Below the pieces are notes generated by a model that worked only from the letters and a program-made list of their open reading frames with translations, did not search any database and was not told the DNA's origin. A program made the translations under genes and the position numbers. A stretch of DNA of 64,000 bases from an uncultured Oxalobacter sp. (GTDB lineage Bacteria > Pseudomonadota > Gammaproteobacteria > Burkholderiales > Burkholderiaceae_D): contig CAKQWF010000007.1 of the NCBI GenBank assembly GCA_934277985.1, positions 1 through 64,000 of the forward strand, in the 5' to 3' direction. Below are positions 59,099-64,000 of the stretch, in pieces. Numbering within the stretch: position 1 is the first letter of the stretch; the number at the start of each line of letters is the position of its first letter.

Positions 59099-60817
59099 AT
59101 GAGTTTAGAAATGACAGGTTCCGACATCCTTGTCAGGAGCCTGGCCGAAGAAGGAGTAGAGCACGTTTTCGGATATCCCGGTGGTGCCGTCCTCTATATT
59201 TACGACGCCATCTACAAGCAGGACAAATTCAAGCATATTCTTGTCCGTCATGAACAGGCTGCCGTCCATGCGGCAGATGCCTACGCAAGAAGTTCCGGCA
59301 AGGTCGGGGTCGCACTGGTGACATCCGGCCCGGGCGTCACCAATGCCGTCACGGGACTGGCCACCGCCTATATGGACTCCATTCCGCTCGTACTGATCAG
59401 CGGCCAGGTCGCCACCCACGCCATCGGTTCCGATGCATTCCAGGAATGTGACGCCGTCGGTATCACACGTCCTTGCGTCAAACACAATTTTCTGGTCAAG
59501 GACGTCCGCGATCTGGCCGTCACCATCAAGAAAGCGTTCTATATCGCTTCCACAGGCCGTCCGGGACCTGTCCTGATCGACATTCCCAAGGATGTCAGCA
59601 TGCAATCCTGCATTTTCGACTATCCGAAGGAAATCGAAATGCGTTCCTACAAACCGATCGACAAGGGACATACCGGCCAGATCCGCAAGGCCGTCCAGAT
59701 GATGCTTCAGGCCGAACGTCCTCTTGTCTATGCAGGGGGTGGCGTCATCCTGTCCGACTCCGCACCCGAACTGAACAAACTGGTCGACCGTCTGGGCATG
59801 CCATGCGTCAACACCCTTCAGGGGCTGGGCGGCTATCGCGCATCCAGTGAAAAATACATCGGCATGCCAGGCATGCACGGCAAGTATGAAGCCAACCTGG
59901 CCATGCAGCATTGCGATGTCCTGATCGCAGTCGGCGCACGTTTCGATGACCGCGTTATCGGCAACCCCGAGCACTTCTCGAAAGTCGACCGCAAGATTAT
60001 CCATATCGATATCGATCCTTCGTCGATTTCCAAACGCGTCAAGGTCGATATTCCGATCGTCGGCAACGTCAAGGACGTTCTGCAGGAAATGCTCGCACAG
60101 CTCGATGCGGCACCTGCAGGCTCGATCAATCCGCAGGCACTGGCTCCGTGGTGGGCGCAGATCAATGAATGGCGCAAGAAAGATTGCCTGAAATACGCCT
60201 ATTCCGACCAGATCATCAAACCGCAATTCGTGATCGAAAAACTGTGGGAAGTCACCAAGGGTGATGCCTATATCGCTTCGGACGTCGGCCAGCACCAGAT
60301 GTGGGCCGCACAATACTATCCGTTCGACAAGCCGCGTCGCTGGCTCAACTCCGGCGGTCTGGGAACGATGGGTGTCGGTCTGCCCTATGCCATGGGTATC
60401 CAGATGGCCAATCCGGGTGCGACCGTCGCCTGTATCACGGGCGAAGGCTCCATCCAGATGAACATTCAGGAACTGGCAACCTGCAAACAGTACAACCTGA
60501 CGCCGAAGATCATCATGCTCAACAACGGTGTCCTCGGTATGGTTCGCCAGTGGCAACGTCTGGACTACGAGTCACGCTACTCGGAAACCTATGTCGCTTC
60601 CCTGCCGGATTTCAACAAGCTGGCCGAAGCATACGGCCATGTCGGATTCCGGATCGAAAAACCGGCCGATGTGGAAGGCGCGTTGCGCGAGGCTTTCTCG
60701 ATGAAAGACAAACTGGTATTCATGAATTTCCTGACGGATTCCTCGGAAAACGTCTGGCCGATGGTCAAGGCAGGCAAGGGTCTGACCGAAATGCTGATGA
60801 GTCTGGAGGACAAATAA
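59099..60817 (+). CDS. ilvB: Acetolactate synthase large subunit
   Basis: ThDP/FAD enzyme making acetolactate and acetohydroxybutyrate, the first common step of branched-chain synthesis. 572 residues. The N-terminus has the catalytic Glu in VRHEQAAVHAADAYARSSGKVG, and the ThDP domain contains DVGQHQMWAAQYYPFDKPRRWLNSGGLGTMG and CITGEGSIQMNIQELATCKQYNL. Strong site AAAGGAAAG before ATG. ilvH follows after 1 nt. Confidence 0.97.
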   Translation: MSLEMTGSDILVRSLAEEGVEHVFGYPGGAVLYIYDAIYKQDKFKHILVRHEQAAVHAADAYARSSGKVGVALVTSGPGVTNAVTGLATAYMDSIPLVLISGQVATHAIGSDAFQECDAVGITRPCVKHNFLVKDVRDLAVTIKKAFYIASTGRPGPVLIDIPKDVSMQSCIFDYPKEIEMRSYKPIDKGHTGQIRKAVQMMLQAERPLVYAGGGVILSDSAPELNKLVDRLGMPCVNTLQGLGGYRASSEKYIGMPGMHGKYEANLAMQHCDVLIAVGARFDDRVIGNPEHFSKVDRKIIHIDIDPSSISKRVKVDIPIVGNVKDVLQEMLAQLDAAPAGSINPQALAPWWAQINEWRKKDCLKYAYSDQIIKPQFVIEKLWEVTKGDAYIASDVGQHQMWAAQYYPFDKPRRWLNSGGLGTMGVGLPYAMGIQMANPGATVACITGEGSIQMNIQELATCKQYNLTPKIIMLNNGVLGMVRQWQRLDYESRYSETYVASLPDFNKLAEAYGHVGFRIEKPADVEGALREAFSMKDKLVFMNFLTDSSENVWPMVKAGKGLTEMLMSLEDK

Positions 60818-60818
60818 A

Positions 60819-62362
<1,544 letters not shown>

Positions 62363-62386
62363 TTTCCCTTTCGGGGAACATGTCGG

Positions 62387-62411
62387 AAAAGAGCGCCTTG
62401 TGCGCTCTTTT
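62387..62411 (+). terminator. Terminator of ilvBHC
   Basis: AAAAGAGCGC-CTTGT-GCGCTCTTTT, perfect 10-bp stem with flanking A/T, 24 bp after ilvC. Confidence 0.88.
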
Positions 62412-62497
62412 CTGTTTCTGCTTCAGATGCTGCATTAACATGGAAAACCGTATCGGTTACACTGTCGGATATCTTTGCAAAACAGCTTTTCAATTCC

Positions 62498-64000
62498 ATG
62501 ACCCCTCCATCCCGACGAGCATCTTCCAGCAAAAACGCCATTACCGAATCTTCAAAGCACACACCGATGATGCAGCAATATCTCCGTATCAAGGCGGAAC
62601 ATCCCGACATGCTGCTCTTGTACCGGATGGGCGATTTTTATGAACTGTTCTTCGAAGATGCCGTCACGGCATCGCAAATTCTCGGCATCGTCCTGACGCA
62701 AAGATCATCGACAGGACAAAATGTGGCCATGGCAGGCATTCCCTTCCATGCGCTGGATCAGTACCTCGCAAAACTGATCGCCACTGGCCAGTCGGTCGCC
62801 ATATGCGAACAGATCGGCGATCCCGCGACCAGCAAAGGGCCAGTCGAGCGCAAGGTCGTCCGTATCGTCACTCCCGGAACACTGACCGACTCCAACCTTT
62901 TGCCAGAAAAAGCCGACCGTCCGTTACTGGCGGTTTGTTGCCAGAAAAACAAAAAGCAATGGCAACTGGGTATGGCATGGCTTTCACTCTCCGGCGGTTC
63001 ACTGAAGCTGTGTGAAATAACTGTCGATGACAAAACCTTTGCCAGCCGTTTGCAACAGGAAACCGAACGTATTGGCGCTGCGGAAATTCTGGTACCAGAC
63101 GGATTCGACCCGGAATGTCTGGCAGGCTTTTCAGCGCGTATCGTAACGGTACCGGCCTGGCATTTCGACAGGGATAACGGCGAAAAGGAATTGATGGAAC
63201 AGCTCGCCGTCGCCACGCTCGATGGATTCGGTGCATCCGGACTGAACCCAGCGCTCGGAGCCGTGGGTGCCATTCTGAAATATGCCCATGCGACACAATC
63301 GCAAAATCTCCGCCATGTCCGTAACCTGTCCGTCGAAACGGAAAGCGATTACATCGCCATGGACGCCATGACACGGCGCAATCTTGAACTGACTGAGCCG
63401 ATCCGATTCGACAGCGTCAAAAACCAGTCACCGACCCTTTTGGCGGAACTGGATCATTGCAGAACCGCCATGGGTTCCCGTCTCCTAAGGCACTGGTTGC
63501 ATCATGCCTGCCGCACACAGTCCGTGGCCCGTTCCCGGCATGCGGTCATTACGGCATTGTCAGACGCCTGCGTTATTGACGGTTTGCGCAGCATACTGTC
63601 CAACATTCCCGACATCGAACGCATCGTTTCCCGCATCGCCCTGTATTCGGCGCGTCCCCGTGATCTGACAGCCTTGCGATCGGGATTGCAACAACTCCCC
63701 GGTGTGCGTTCCTATCTGGATCAGTGCGTCATGGAAGATGACTCTTCACTGCTGCGAGACATTTATCGCAATCTGGCCGTTCCGCAAGCTTGCCTCGATC
63801 TGCTCGAACATGCCCTTGTCGACGAACCCTCGGCCATGATCCGCGAAGGCGGTGTTATTGCACCGGGATTCAATGCCGATCTGGACGAGCTGCGTGCACT
63901 CGCCGAAAACGCTGGACAGTTTCTTGTCGATCTGGAGACACGGGAAAAAGAACGCACCGGAATCGCCAACCTGCGTGTGGAATATAACCGGGTACACGGA
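62498..64000 (+). CDS. mutS: DNA mismatch repair protein MutS (N-terminal 501 residues, partial)
   Basis: Runs off the right edge with no stop; 501 codons fit exactly to base 64000. Domain I has the mismatch-contact motif G-D-F-Y-E in [17 protein letters not shown], then [36 protein letters not shown] and VVRIVTPGT. The clamp/lever region contains [10 protein letters not shown] and [13 protein letters not shown]. The Walker site would lie beyond the window. The ATG 62498 lacks a clear ribosome-binding site. An alternative is ATG 62567. The short N-terminal tail before [13 protein letters not shown] is family-like. Confidence 0.95.
   Translation, partial: MTPPSRRASSSKNAITESSKHTPMMQQYLRIKAEHPDMLLLYRMGDFYELFFEDAVTASQILGIVLTQRSSTGQNVAMAGIPFHALDQYLAKLIATGQSVAICEQIGDPATSKGPVERKVVRIVTPGTLTDSNLLPEKADRPLLAVCCQKNKKQWQLGMAWLSLSGGSLKLCEITVDDKTFASRLQQETERIGAAEILVPDGFDPECLAGFSARIVTVPAWHFDRDNGEKELMEQLAVATLDGFGASGLNPALGAVGAILKYAHATQSQNLRHVRNLSVETESDYIAMDAMTRRNLELTEPIRFDSVKNQSPTLLAELDHCRTAMGSRLLRHWLHHACRTQSVARSRHAVITALSDACVIDGLRSILSNIPDIERIVSRIALYSARPRDLTALRSGLQQLPGVRSYLDQCVMEDDSSLLRDIYRNLAVPQACLDLLEHALVDEPSAMIREGGVIAPGFNADLDELRALAENAGQFLVDLETREKERTGIANLRVEYNRVHG

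Noticed and set aside
59105-60556. A 483-codon open frame antisense to ilvB
   Set aside because: Same reasoning; the sense strand encodes full-length acetolactate synthase.

Overview
The window looks like a chromosomal segment of a Burkholderiales betaproteobacterium, most likely an Oxalobacteraceae member of roughly 50 % GC. Oxalobacter is my best guess. The basis is gene order known from that group (gyrA-serC-pheA-hisC-tyrA-aroA; ompA-ubiG-gph; metK facing lpxL-dapF; rplM-rpsI-argC-erpA; iscRSUA-hscBA-fdx-iscX; smpB facing ratA-rnfH; sigma-DUF3619-DUF3106 facing ilvBHC) and the protein sequences themselves. No phage, insertion sequence, tRNA or CRISPR array was seen. Almost everything is core metabolism or housekeeping.

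Layout. 1-1741: a stub of 23S rRNA (minus strand) abutting a broken phosphoethanolamine transferase gene, a rearranged edge where cmk-rpsA would usually follow aroA. 1755-9980 (minus): aromatic amino acid and serine synthesis genes followed by gyrA. 10458-12563 (plus): an OmpA-family protein, ubiG and gph. 12626-13789 (minus): metK, facing lpxL, dapF and a PPK2 kinase. 17403-21435 (plus): ahpC-ahpF, a divergent sirtuin, thiM. 21470-24312 (minus): a DUF4139 protein and metY.

24384-36000 is a molybdenum and formate region: fdhD-modE (minus) face modABC (plus), whose promoter carries a ModE-like operator. Then come an aldehyde dehydrogenase, a cysteine-type formate dehydrogenase with a HydN-like ferredoxin (minus), a divergent flavin/Fe-S oxidoreductase with a NuoF-like N-terminus, and mobB. 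Together they would import molybdate, build and sulfurate the bis-MGD cofactor, and pass formate electrons to NAD(P) or another acceptor. This is the most interesting physiological unit here.

36057-45273: a solute-binding lipoprotein-like or periplasmic protein (minus), then ribF-ileS-lspA-coaBC-dut and a PDZ/M48-type lipoprotein lacking the first zinc histidine. 45466-54449: a LysE exporter (minus), rplM-rpsI-argC-erpA, and a complete isc operon behind an IscR-like site. 54471-58656: smpB, ratA-rnfH, tesA and an ABC ATPase that share start-codon bases, and a sigma-factor operon. 58657-62362: ilvBHC behind a long leader with a candidate branched-chain-rich leader peptide. mutS runs off the right edge.

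Starts were chosen from Shine-Dalgarno sites, overlaps and family N-termini. All functional calls rest on recognising family motifs by eye, with no database search.
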